A program made the translations under genes and the position numbers. A stretch of DNA of 32,247 nt from Intoshia linei (lineage: Eukaryota > Orthonectida > Rhopaluridae), in the NCBI GenBank assembly GCA_001642005.1, contig LWCA01000327.1, positions 1-32,247 of the forward strand. Reading direction: 5' to 3'. Below are positions 10,101-20,500 of this stretch, in pieces. The stretch's first letter is position 1, and each line of letters opens with the position of its first letter. A model generated the notes under the pieces. That model did no database searches. It was given only the letters and a program-made list of their open reading frames with translations, and was not told the DNA's origin.

Positions 10101-13100
10101 ATCTAATATGTATTAATATAGTCGTATTCATTAAGAAACTAACATTGCATTAGTAATGTGCCCAAAAATACAACGGTGATCACATAAAAAGGCTCATAAA
10201 CGGGGTGGGATTGTATAATTATTAATTAAATGTATTGTAGAAATTTCGATAGAATATTCAATTATAAGCGTTATATTTTAGATAAAGAACTTTATAAGGA
10301 TTTACCAAATTTTTTGTACCGTGTCGCTAATTTTGAATTAAAGAGGCTTAAAAATTATGCAGATGAAGCTACAATTGTATACATACCACAGGTAATAAAA
10401 TGTAAATAAATAAAATGATAATACATAAAAAAATATTTATTTATTGAAAAATAAAAAAAATTCAAATTATTTAGATGGGATACATACTAGCTATCAAACA
10501 AAAATCGGCAACTGATAATGAAAAATTAAACAGATGTGAAGACCTTGATTTGATGGTAAAATAATTGATATTTACAGGTTAATTCTAAAAACATGAAAAT
10601 CACGTACTGCAAGAAAACGTGTCAGGGTACAACATAATTTAGTCTACATCAGGGTTCTCAACCTTTTTAGCCTTCTTAACCAACTCTCAACATATTAGTA
10701 TTAAAAACTTTTTGAGAAGCTCTAATCTAAACAAAAAATAAATAAATAATGAATTAAGCCTTGCAGGTTTCCTGGTTTAAATGTTTAAATATTTAATCAA
10801 CACCAATAATAATATTTGATAGTTCATGTTTGATGGGATAATGCATTTTCGAACAAAGAGTACTAAAAGTAAATTCAGTTTTGTTTATTTAATTTTTTAC
10901 ACATTTATAAGTTAAAAAATTATAATTATTTATGTTTAGAGTTAGATGAAATACTCGGAGACACTATTTGTCAAATACAAGGTATATTTAATATTATATT
11001 TTTCGAAAAGTTTAATTATTAACATTTGTTTTATTATGTAGCTTCATATTTTATGATATTCTAGATCAGGGGTTTGCAAAGTGGGCGATACCAACTGAGA
11101 GAAGTGGGACGATTGAGGCGCTATTTTTAAAAATGATCAATAAAATTTTTTCTAAATTTTATTTAAACGAAATTTAATTCGAATTCAATCTTGGATAGAG
11201 TAGTAAAACTGATGTGTATACTACGTACACTATACGTCAGTGTTTTTCAACCGGGGTCGCGAGAAATTGAAAATTTTATGAAGATATTTTTATTATTAAT
11301 ATAATATTGACAGTAATAATGTAACGGAAATATTTTTAAATTCTGGCATACAATTTAAATTTTAAAATATTGATATAATGTTTGTAACATATAGAAACAT
11401 TTGTATGTTTATAAGGGTCGTAAACACAAAAAGGTTGAAAACCACTGCTATACGTACGTTGGTTTTTTAGTGATACGTTCATTGTTTGTGATTTTTGTGT
11501 TATGTACGGTGTTATTAAAAATCATTTGTTAAATTTTGAAAACACCTTGTATTCGATTTTTAATGGTTTTCAATTTAGATTAAATTTTAATAGATGTATA
11601 ATATACATTGTATATTAATTCAATTTAGAAATTGAAATTAAAATAATTAATAAATTACAAAATACAATATTAAACGATATTGAAATAGTTTTAAAAACCT
11701 TGCATTTCATTGCAGAAATTGATTGGTATATAATTATGAAAATTTAATAAATATCCGGACAAATCCTAATCGCAGACTTCTTGTCAAGGGGTCTCGACAA
11801 AATTTTTATAAAATAAGGCATCATTTTTCCAAATTAAGAATCATCACAAAAAAAGATAATTTTCAACATCACTATTGTCGAATCCAGTCTAGTAGGAACA
11901 GTGGCGGGTCTAGGTGGGGTGTAGGGCCANNNNNNNNNNNNNNCCCCCTGGCGTGAAAAATGTGCCCCTAAAATATTTTAATTTGTGTATTAACATTGTG
12001 AAAAATTTAAAAAATTTTCTAGAATCCATCGTTTACGTTTTATGTATATGTTACAGTCCGTTTGAAGAATTTCATTTAGTTTTGAAAATATTCGATATTT
12101 GTTTATTTTTACCAACCTTTTTGTGAAAAATCCACTTTTTCCAACCATTTAGAAAAAAATCCAATTTTACCAACTCTTTTGAGAAAAATAATGATTATCT
12201 ATAATTAATCTATGTATTATTTTTGATGCTAGTAACATCAGTTTAATTTAAATTATCGGATTTAACGTTGTTCATAATTGAAACAGAATAGAAACAGAAT
12301 AATAACTTATTATGCATTGTTTGCAATTTTTTTAAAGGACCTTTTTGATTTTCAGGGCCGGAGAATGAGGTCCTACTTTGATCAGGGGTAATATGTTAAC
12401 TTTTTTTAAAGAAATATAGATATATTAATATGGTGTAATTTCTTTGTGTGAAAGTTTTCAATGGGGTAATTTTAAAAATAATAAGTAAGCGAAAAAATTC
12501 ATTTTTGTTCAATAGCGTTATTCATACATATATATTATTAAAATTAGCGTTTCCTAACTGGTGATCCGCATTTTTTTTTTAAATCGAAGAATATATATAA
12601 AAATTTTTAAAAAAACACACTTTTTGGAACACAGAAGAAATTAGTCAACCTTAGTTAACCACTATGTTAAAATTTAAATTAAATATTTAATTATTTACTT
12701 TCCACAACCAAAAAAAAAATTTGGGAAACGCATATTTATCTGATTCAATTTATATATAAATATTTATATATCTAGTTGCATATCTTTCAGCATATGCGCC
12801 AAAAAATATAACTATGTAATGCCTCTATTTAACAATGAAAATAAGATGAAAATTCTGCAAGGAAGGTGCGACGATATTGCATACGCTCGTTCTAACATCA
12901 AATCATTTAGACATCCGATTGAAGAATTTAACAATACGTTTGTTTGCAATGATACAACATTTAATGAAAATTCGGATAGAGTTTACGTCATAACGGGACC
13001 AAATTCTTCTGGAAAAAGTATTTATATGAGACAGGTCGGTTAATTAAATTATATAAAAATTAAGATTATTATTGTGAATGTAAACGGCTGTGAGTCACAA

Positions 13101-15423
13101 ATTGTGACGACTTTGTATTACCCTAATTAAAATATATTTTTTATAATAAAAAAGCTTAAACTAGAATCCATTAACATTCTGATGTAATATAATATGATTT
13201 GGCGGCTTAACGTGAAATATAAATGACTTTATGAAGCCCAACTTTAGTAAATACAAATGTTTAAGCTAAGCACAATTATTTTTGAGACATTTTTTATTTT
13301 AAATTTTCATTTTAGATTTATTTAATAAATTATATGGCTCATATTGGATCTTTTGTACCTGCTAAATATGCAAATTTGAGCTTGCTCGATGGTATATTCA
13401 CTCGCATTCAATCGATGGAATCTGCTAGCTCAAACATGTCTGCATTCATGAATGATTTATCTCAAGTTTTTTTATTTTTCAAATGTAATTCATAGGGACA
13501 CTGTAGTGTTACATACACATTAAGAAACAACAGGGTAATTTTAAGTTCGGACTGGCTCTAAAAATTGAATATTTTCAAAATTAAGTTAAATATTATATGA
13601 TTGAGGCCATCAAAGGATATTAAATTGAAAAAAATAACAATTTTTTAATTGTCTTAATTAAAACGAAAGTCTAGTACCAGAGTCTAACTACATGTCTTAA
13701 TCTAAATTACCAAATGAGATATGACTTATAAATTATAGTAATATGTATAATATTTATAATGAAATATAAATAAAATACAGTTATATATTTTTTAAATAAT
13801 GTTTTTCTGAAAAAATTATCTAAAGCTTCGTTCAAAGTGTGACCCATAATTTTGATATTGCGACATTAGATCTCCATTTTACATAATAAATTTTTTGGAT
13901 CGCATTTTCTTAAAGCAGTATATTATGTATATATAAATCACATTTAAAAGCATACAAATTAGTATATTCTAAATACAGGTCAGTAACGCTTTAAACAATT
14001 CCACAAAACATAGTTTAATATTGATTGACGAATTTGGACAAGGGACTTCAGCGGTAATTTCAATGTTATCACTTTAGAATTATATTATTTATATCAATAA
14101 TTATAAAAATAATTTTAAACTCTTGATTATAAATATTACATACGCATATATTTTGTATAAAAATAGACAAATTTAGATTGACGGTATGGCTCTATTATCG
14201 GCATGTATTGAAAATTGGACTAGTATGAAAAATCAATCACCATTTATTTTGATATCCACGCATTTATATCAAATTTTGCAAAGAAAAATTTTAAATAAAA
14301 CAAATTTTATTAATTTCTGCGTATCTTTTTATATATTTTAACTAACGTACCTACTTGATAGAAAATGGAAACATGTTTGGATGAAAATGACGACATTGTT
14401 TATTTATACAAATGTGTTAATGGCATTTGTACAGAAAGTAAATGTTCTAATGTTATGAAAACTTTAAATTTTGATATTTCTATAATCAAAACAGCAGAAT
14501 TGGTATCATTTACAATGTTAACAATTAATTTAATTTGTGTTATATTAATTCAAGATTCAATAATTATTATAATCAAACATTTCAAATGTACGTGTATTTT
14601 ATTTTATATTACGCATTTTTTAGATTTATGAAACATTGAAAAATGGAAAAACTCCTTCCGAAATTTTACTAAATGAAAAACACCTTGAATATGTTCAAAA
14701 GTAATTTTAGAATGAACATTATTATTATAATCTAAAGCAGTGTTTTCCAACCTGGGCGATGCGAAAATATATAAAAAAAAATATATATTTTTAATTTTTT
14801 TCAACAAATTAAATTTTCAATTTTATCAAATAAAAAAAAATTGAATTAAATTGAACGATAATTAATTTATTAAGAGTTTAACATTTTAATTTTTTGTTTG
14901 TTAACATTTGCGTAAAGAATTTTAAAAACAATTGTTATCCCATTTTTTTAATTTATTAGACGAATGTGTGTATAATACTAAAAATAAAGTAAAAACAGTC
15001 CAATCCTAAAAATTGTCATAAATAGCATAAATTCCAGAAAAAATAAAATTAAGAAACCTATTTTGTCATTTTCAATGTGATGACATATATTCAGTATCAA
15101 TTTAATAAATAAATCCTAAAAATTGTCATAAATAGCATAAATTCCAGAAAAAATAAAATTATAAACTATTATGTATTTTCAATGTGATGATAATTTAATA
15201 AATACTTAAAAATACCAATTATGTATCAATAATTAACGGAATCTTATCTTATCTCGAATATGCTTTATCAGAATAATCTTTTTTTTAATTTTCGGTTTAA
15301 TTATTTTATTCATTTAGATTTGAAGAAATTATCAAAACTGCTTTGAAAGATAGGGAGATAAGAATTGATACATTAAGTGATTTGTTAAAAGAAATTGAAA
15401 ATTCATTAAATTGGAGCGATTAA
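4111..15423 (+). CDS. MSH5: MutS protein homolog 5 (meiotic crossover factor), complete 25-exon gene
   Basis: MSH5 pairs with MSH4 as MutS-gamma, a meiotic clamp that stabilises crossover intermediates. Exons: 4111-4152, 4303-4426, 4699-4773, 5966-6004, 6076-6200, 6657-6766, 7019-7054, 7095-7268, 7335-7464, 7543-7605, 7647-7715, 7816-7872, 8139-8229, 10282-10391, 10475-10555, 10578-10626, 10940-10981, 11629-11725, 12776-13034, 13316-13465, 13979-14053, 14177-14320, 14362-14502, 14624-14700, 15318-15423. All phases agree, giving 821 aa (human 834). Walker A GPNSSGKSIYMRQ is at about residue 579 and is the MSH5 version. HIGSFVPA and IFTRIQSMES follow. Walker B LILIDEFGQGTS is at 654-665, then the MSH5-type METCLDENDD. 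There is no mismatch-binding domain, as expected. A roughly 14-residue insertion sits before RHPIEE in exon 19. Exon 16 depends on a 22-nt intron. Exons 10-12 are the least conserved and the least certain. Confidence 0.92.
5130..5430. repeat. Degenerate ~120-140 bp tandem repeat in MSH5 intron 3
   Basis: The core TTTTTGAC..TGAAGATG recurs at about 5141, 5276 and 5391, followed each time by an AAAATTTATTTT-like tract. Related cores occur at 15668-15960 and about 24690, and in reverse orientation at about 26035. This looks like an old dispersed satellite. The rest of intron 3 (4774-5965) shows only AT-rich sequence. Confidence 0.5.
7957..8045. repeat. GTTAACGGAATT-type inverted repeat, pogo-like remnant
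   Basis: Copies of TTAACGGAATT occur in both orientations within 90 bp of MSH5 intron 12, beginning TACAGTCTTAGTCC. Similar motifs frame 20771-21843. The CAGT start after TA and the TTAACGG core resemble Tigger/pogo termini, but the far end was not found. Confidence 0.4.
8902..9482 (+). mobile_element. Tigger/pogo element, internally deleted, innermost of the nest
   Basis: The terminal inverted repeat CAGTGCACCCCTCTGATAA matches exactly at both ends and continues to about 24 bp with one mismatch. TA flanks it at 8900-8901 and 9483-9484. At 581 bp it keeps a transposase piece on the plus strand (about 9152-9379). That piece has a CENP-B/Tigger-type helix-turn-helix (KKRIRLTYKEKNEL, then QISLGTVNTILKSS) joined to a short tail SIVDFLSRKQ and a stop. 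The DDE catalytic domain is missing. The nearby ATG (9150) is one base out of frame. It is the youngest layer of the nest. Confidence 0.88.
9152..9379 (+). pseudogene. Remnant of Tigger transposase: CENP-B-like DNA-binding domain plus C-terminal tail
   Basis: The open frame starts GKKRIRLTYKEK without a usable in-frame ATG and ends at a TAA after about 75 codons. The N-terminal half matches the HTH of Tigger/jerky/CENP-B proteins. The C-terminal lysine-rich stretch and SIVDFLSRKQ look like a transposase end, so the catalytic middle appears to have been deleted. It cannot transpose by itself. Confidence 0.7.
10556..10577 (+). other. 22-nt candidate intron of MSH5 (intron 15)
   Basis: This stretch begins GTAAAAT, ends TTTACAG and is 22 nt long. 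Removing it joins EDLDLM to VNSKNMKITYC in phase 0, which matches vertebrate LDFMFLSEEKLHY without a gap. Reading through gives GTA AAA TAA, a stop, and shifts the frame. Every other intron in this gene is at least 40 nt. Confidence 0.6.
10650..10690 (+). repeat. Solo hAT-like terminus in MSH5 intron 16
   Basis: CAGGGTTCTCAACCTTTTTA is a classic hAT terminal motif. No matching inverted end was found nearby, so this is a truncated copy. Confidence 0.45.
11070..11130 (+). repeat. Solo hAT-like terminus in MSH5 intron 17
   Basis: CAGGGGTTTGCAAAGTGGGC resembles the terminal repeat of many animal hAT families (CAGGGGTTCCCAAACTGGGC type). The partner end was not identified before the complete element at 11238. 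Confidence 0.45.
11238..11447. mobile_element. hAT MITE, 210 bp, with perfect 8-bp target duplication
   Basis: The left end is CAGTGTTTTTCAACCGGGGT; the right end reads GGTTGAAAACCACTG. The octamer CTATACGT is present at 11230-11237 and again at 11448-11455. The interior has no coding potential. The GGTCGCGA next to the left repeat is shared with the solo terminus near 16182. The sharp duplication suggests a fairly recent insertion. Confidence 0.9.
11930..11943. other. Assembly gap (14 N)
   Basis: This run of N lies in MSH5 intron 18. The left flank CAGTGGCGGGTCTAGGTGGG looks like a transposon end, so the gap probably reflects a repeat. True gap size is unknown. Confidence 0.95.
12095..12190 (-). 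repeat. Degenerate TTTACCAACC minisatellite in MSH5 intron 18
   Basis: Units of roughly 33-37 bp contain TTTTTACCAACCTTTT followed by GAAAAATCCACTTTT. The same unit in reverse orientation is found at about 20340-20410 and 32150-32247, and in this orientation at about 21120-21490. It is non-coding. Confidence 0.6.
14738..14770 (+). repeat. Solo hAT-like terminus in MSH5 intron 24
   Basis: CAGTGTTTTCCAACCTGGGC is a hAT-type terminal motif. No paired end with a shared octamer was found, so it is a fragment. Confidence 0.45.
14900..15243 (+). repeat. Left arm of a large inverted repeat, with its own internal duplication
   Basis: The sequence from GTTAACATTTGCG to TAATTAACGGAATC is the near reverse complement of 17050-17351. 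Within this arm a 49-bp stretch starting AATCCTAAAAATTGTC occurs twice (15002-15050 and 15112-15160, 110 bp apart). The arm lies in MSH5 intron 24. The arms are about 1.8 kb apart and enclose the last MSH5 exon. Confidence 0.85.
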
Positions 15424-16367
15424 ATTGTACATCTATCCATTTTATCCTAAAATTTTAATAAGAGACAATACTATGTATATTATACATTGTTGTTATACAT
15501 TGTATAACCTGTGGTTATTAACCACCATCAAAAATTATTAAATTAAATAATAATTATTAAATTGAATTAATTAAAATTTCTTATCGGCACATCCTTTAGG
15601 AAACATAATAGGACTTATGAAAATAAAAAAATACTAAAAAAATATATGAATACTAAAATACTTTTTTGACCATGAAGTCATGACTTATTCGGATTGAAAT
15701 TTTTTGTGTGTGTTAACAGGATACAACCGTACCTCCTGTAAATTTATTTTAAATTATAGAGCTGTTTTCATTAAAAAAAAATAATTTGCGGTTTTGGCCC
15801 TGAAGATGTAATTTTTTTTAAATTTAAATTTATGATAATATTTATGATTTTAAAATCCGTATCAGCGTATATATTTTTTTAAATTCTTCAACTGGTTTGA
15901 TTTTCAAAAAGAAGGACAATTGGGTTTTTGACCCGTAAGATGTGAGTTGGGAGGTTGAAATTTATCTTATTATATGTCCCAGAAAAAATTGTAATTGAAA
16001 TGTGGACTTTATAAAATTCAAAGACTGGTACTTATTGAAATAAAGTGGAACACACAAACAAAAAAATATTGTGTAGCATATTATACGTATAAGTAAGGAT
16101 AAAATAAATAAATATATTTATAAAATTTGCAAATTCTCACGACCCCCTAATAAATTTCGCGACCCCCGGTTGAAAACCACTGATGAAATACATATTAATG
16201 TACAAACAGTGAAGCTAGATGTAATATTATTTATCCACTATCCACATACAAATATATACATTATATAGTATATATGATTATATTGAATATATTATTCATG
16301 TACTAAGTAGTATATACTTAGTTATTATTCTAATTAAATTTTGGAACATTTCAAACTAAAACTGTAA
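15424..16367. other. Intergenic region after MSH5 with degenerate satellite and a hAT terminus
   Basis: No gene is seen here. From 15660 to 15960 three spaced cores (TTTTTGACCATGAAGTC, TTTTGGCCCTGAAGATG, GGGTTTTTGACCCGTAAGA) repeat at about 130 bp, matching the satellite of MSH5 intron 3. At about 16138-16182 there is a hAT right end (CGCGACCCCCGGTTGAAAAC then CACTG) without a visible partner. Confidence 0.5.
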
Positions 16368-16408
16368 ATGAACAATTTAATGTTTCAAAATTTCCAATCT
16401 TTTTGTTG

Positions 16409-16882
16409 ATGTGCCTAATAGCAAGTACAACAAGCTTGAATAAGAATCAAAATACAGGTACAGTGAAAGAAAAAGTACATGCAGCTCTATTAAAACCTCA
16501 AATCTACTATTCTCTAGTTTTATCATGCGTAATTATCAGAATATTAGCATACATTAGAGATTATTTATTTGGCGTAAGATTTATTGTTAATCACAATGAA
16601 TATTTGGTCATCGTGGAAATTGTTGCATTTAATATTCTTGCAGTATTCATCCAATGTATAAAGTCAATAATTAGCAATGCTTTCATTATGTCTCAACAAT
16701 ATTTATTGTATAAACTTTTGCTCGAGGTTGATTTTTATTGGATAACTTGGATGTTATTCATTTATCAATTTGAAACGTTTACATTTACACCGATAGAAAA
16801 ATTGAACATTTCTAGTTTACGCAAGAATTTGAAAGTATTTAATGATTTTGGATACCTGTTGAAGTTTTTCAAAAATTTTTAA
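16409..16882 (+). CDS. Hypothetical membrane protein, single exon, 157 aa
   Basis: I do not recognise this protein. From the ATG at 16409 the frame is open for 157 codons without introns. About 30 N-terminal residues are polar. There follow hydrophobic stretches IYYSLVLSCVIIRILAYI, YLVIVEIVAFNILAVFIQCI and FYWITWMLFIYQF, so three or so membrane passes are likely. A more polar, lysine-containing C-terminus ends in FKNF. A 13-codon upstream ORF (16368-16409) ends in a TGA that overlaps this ATG as TGATG. It sits between the arms of an inverted repeat, 3' of MSH5 and 5' of the TFCP2-like gene, on the same strand. It could be a lineage-specific gene, a transposon-borne ORF, or a long chance frame in AT-rich DNA. 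Confidence 0.45.
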   Translation: MCLIASTTSLNKNQNTGTVKEKVHAALLKPQIYYSLVLSCVIIRILAYIRDYLFGVRFIVNHNEYLVIVEIVAFNILAVFIQCIKSIISNAFIMSQQYLLYKLLLEVDFYWITWMLFIYQFETFTFTPIEKLNISSLRKNLKVFNDFGYLLKFFKNF

Positions 16883-17049
16883 ATGAAAATAATTTTTTTT
16901 ATTGTTTCTAATTAAATCTTAAAATATATTATTCTAGTTTACGCTAATTTGTTATTTTTTTCCTAAATTCATAGAATTATCATTTTTATATTTATTACAA
17001 TCATTTGCAATATTGGTAAAATTCGACTGAAATATGTTTATAAAGTGCT

Positions 17050-17351
17050 GATTCCATTAATTATTGATACATAATTGGTATTTTTAAGTATTTATTAACA
17101 GATAAATATATTATCACATTGAAAATGACAAAATAGGTTTTTATAATTTTATTTTTTTTGGAATTTATTGCTATTTATGACAATAATAGGATTGGACTGT
17201 TTTTACTTTATTTTTAATATTATACACACATTCTGTCTAATAAAATTGGACTGTTTTTACTTTATTTTTAATATTATACACACATTCTGTCTAATAAAAT
17301 CAAAAAAATAAGATAAAAATTGTTTTTAAAATTCTTTACGCAAATGTTAAC
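17050..17351 (-). repeat. Right arm of the large inverted repeat, with a perfect 54-bp tandem duplication
   Basis: This is the reverse complement of 14900-15243 with scattered differences. It holds a 54-bp unit starting TTGGACTGTTTTTACTT, repeated exactly at 17192-17245 and 17246-17299. That duplication is absent from the left arm, which has a different one. It lies upstream of the TFCP2-like start codon. Otherwise 16883-17525 shows no gene. Confidence 0.85.
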
Positions 17352-17525
17352 TAGTTTGCTTAGGATATAAGTTATTTACTGACCTAACTTAGGACAATTT
17401 AATGTAATTTGAAAATTAATTTTCTTTCTATATATATATTTCTAGGGCAACTGTTTATTGAAAATCGATTTATTCATAATTTATTTTTTTATAAATTATG
17501 AAATTATAATACACATTGATAAAAA

Positions 17526-20500
17526 ATGGCATCAGAAGATACAAATTATGATGAAAAAAAACTAGGTTAATTAAATTTAAACAAAACTAACATAACTTGT
17601 AGTTTAGTTTTTAAATAGTGTCAGATGTTTTTCTTAATTTACATTTTGACTCATTGATCTTAACTCAAGATGATCAAGTTTTTAAATACAACTTGATATG
17701 ATCAAGTATTGATAATTGTACATTTTAAAATAGTAAAAATCAAGTAGATATCTCACTACTTTGATTTCCATTACATTTTTTTACAAATTATTATATATAT
17801 TTTATACCCATCTAGCGGAAAATTTTCATGATTTCTGTTTAAATTGTGATCTCACAGAAATCAATCCTGAGTGTAGTGAAAAAAATATGGACAATCAAAA
17901 GTTTAATCAGTATGATGAATACAATTATGGTATCTATGAATTAGATAAATGCGGTATATTTGAATTGCAATTTACAACTAAAAATTTATGCTTGTTTTGT
18001 ATTTATATTTTACTTAGACATAAATTTTGACGATAAAATCAAATCCATTGAACATTCCTTTGTAAATGAAAATTCATCCGATGAGAATGATAAAATTAAA
18101 ATTAACCCAGATTATGATTTGCAAGTTCACAAAAATGACTCGAATGAATCCTGTAGATGTGATAATTTGGACGTTGAAACAAAAAATGAAAGTCAGCTCA
18201 ACTATGAACTTGAATACAGACTTGATGCGCCAACTTCTTCAAATACCACCATTAAACAAGAAATTTTGACATATCTAAACCAAAATCAATCTTATGATAT
18301 CACACTTAATCGATCTCCAAAATTGAAGAATCGTAGTATACGGGTAAATTTTTTTTTTTTCAATTTTTAATCTTTATATTCGATATCGTGTACAATGTAC
18401 AATTTTTAAATTTACAAAAAATCAATTTCAATATTTTAGAGTGTATTACGGGTTATGATGCATGAACGTAGTCAGCAATATTTAAGTATTGAACATATGC
18501 AATCATGGCAAAAATTGCGACCCGGCCAAAAATTTTTCAATATTGATTTCCGATCTTGTCAAGGAATTAAATCTTTAGTATCACCTGATAACGAAGTCAA
18601 TAATATGGAGTTTGAATGGCTTACTGCAACTAACCAGGTTTTTTATTTGTTTGAATAATACATTGTACATTCATTGTCTTCCTTTATATCGTTTTCTTTT
18701 TTCTGCATTTAAATTTTAAAATAATAAAATAAAATATTATGTATAAAAGCAAACATTAATGTTTATATCATGGGATGCCAAACTTTTCGATCGCCAAAAT
18801 TAGAATTTATTTTTTATTTTAATAATACTCGTCATTAAAATGATCTCTATTTTAAAACAATTTCTTTTAATATTGATAAAATTTAATTTTATGTATATAT
18901 TGTTAAAAATTAGTTAATTATATGTGGAGTGGGTACCGGAACTATATTTATTTAACCTCTCTAGCAATTTTATTAAATGATATACTTGCTACATTAAATT
19001 ATAACATTTGGATTAGTCCACTATTTCTTATACTAGGTTTGGCGGCTAAACTTTGGCCAATAGTTTTCAAATATTTAATTTTTATGTTTTCTATCATCAT
19101 CGAATTTAATTTTTAACATACGTTCCGATCAGAAACATTTTTCTAGTCAATGTATTAATCGATCGCATTAAAAAACGGTTGGGCATCACTGGTTTATATC
19201 ATTTTTATTTAATAACAGAGCCGAACCTAACCAGTACCAGACCACGAAAATGAAAAATAGGCCCCTAAAAATTTTTTATAAACGATGAATAGTATCATAC
19301 CCTAACTACCTATATATGGCTCTTGACACAAAATTTTAAATTTAACTCACAAAATAGTTATTATATTCAGGAATATAATTTTTTAATGATCAATTTGGAA
19401 AAATCAGGGGCCCATTTTACAATACAAATTACTTACTAAAAATATAAGGAATTCAATTAAAATTGTTTTATGTGGGACATATTAACCGCTAAACTGGACT
19501 TGTTTTTATTGCAGTGTGATTTAAAAAAATAATAATATCCACATATTTAATGGGTTTTGAACGTTTTAACTAATGTATTAATCTACAGCAGCGTTTTCCA
19601 ACCAGTGATTTGCTAAAAATGGAAGTTTATTAAAATACTTCCGAAAATCACTCCCACCATTGAGTTAAACTTTAATATAATCTACCACATTTACCGGCGT
19701 AAGAATAAGATGGTTGGGAAGCGCTGATCTTTAATAAAATTTAAATTTAATAATTATTTTATCAAAGGTGAGTGTTTCTGTTCGTATTCATTGTGTTAGT
19801 ACTGAATTTACTGCTAAAAAGCATGGAGGTGAAAAAGGAGTTCCATTCAGAATACAAATTGAAACCTATATCGATGATAAATTCATTCATTGTGCATATT
19901 GTCAAATTAAAGTTTATAAGGTATTTACATTATTTTTTTTATTTGGTTTATTATTATTATTCATATTTTGTAGAATTTTTGCATCGGTAACTGAAATAAT
20001 TATCAAAATTAGAAATTAAACGTCATTTTGTTCTTAATTAGCATATTACTTTGTTAATATTAATTTTATTTAACATTTATTAGGAATGTTTTGAACAAAA
20101 TTACAAATAAATTTGTAAAGTCGAGAAAAAAAATTTAGGAAAAATAAACATAAAAACATTTACCCATTTTTAATTTTAAAAGTTTTGACGCGCAACTTTT
20201 CTTTTTTGCTATTTTCATGTAATTTCGCTTTGAAACAAGTTAAAATAATTTTAAAATTTTCTCAAATGCTGAATTTTATGTTATATTAATCTGTTTGGAG
20301 TTTCAGTCATTCTGAAGAATGAAAAATAGATTTTTTCAATAATTGTCGGTAAAAGTGAATTTTTTCTATAAGGAAAAGTTGGTAAAAGTGGATATTGAAA
20401 AAATTTAAAATTAAAAAAAATTTTCACTTTGTTTGAAATTGCAAAACGACTGAGACTCTAAGCCGATGGTAAAACATACATTAACCCATTAACTGATTTT

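Larger units (their letters stand above)
8251..10213. mobile_element. Outer pogo/Tigger-like element with TA duplication, interrupted by a nested hAT
   Basis: The left end CAGTCCAACCCCGGTTTTGG and the right end (reverse complement CAATCCCACCCCGTTTATG) are imperfect inverted repeats. The TA at 8249-8250 and 10214-10215 is the expected target duplication. It fills almost all of MSH5 intron 13. Without the nested insertion it would be about 0.6 kb. No transposase reading frame was seen outside the nested element, so it is non-autonomous. The terminal repeats are decayed, so this is the least certain of the three nested layers. Confidence 0.6.

Noticed and set aside
11723-12126. Two plus-strand ORFs running through the N gap
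   Set aside because: They start at the MSH5 exon 18 donor or inside intron 18, read through N bases and repeat-derived sequence, and show no family features.
14604-14807. Minus-strand ORF opposite MSH5 exon 24
   Set aside because: It is a shadow of an exon with strong MSH5 similarity.
14738-16182. A single large hAT element capturing the last MSH5 exon
   Set aside because: The two CAGTG-type ends are in inverted orientation, but their flanks share no octamer and their termini belong to different variants.
17940-18017. 19- or 24-nt introns between TFCP2 exons 2 and 3
   Set aside because: A better donor at 17930 gives an 88-nt intron with correct phase, so an ultra-short intron is not needed here.
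18066-18269. Methionine-rich plus-strand ORF
   Set aside because: It is an alternative frame of TFCP2 exon 3, whose own frame runs into the CP2 domain.
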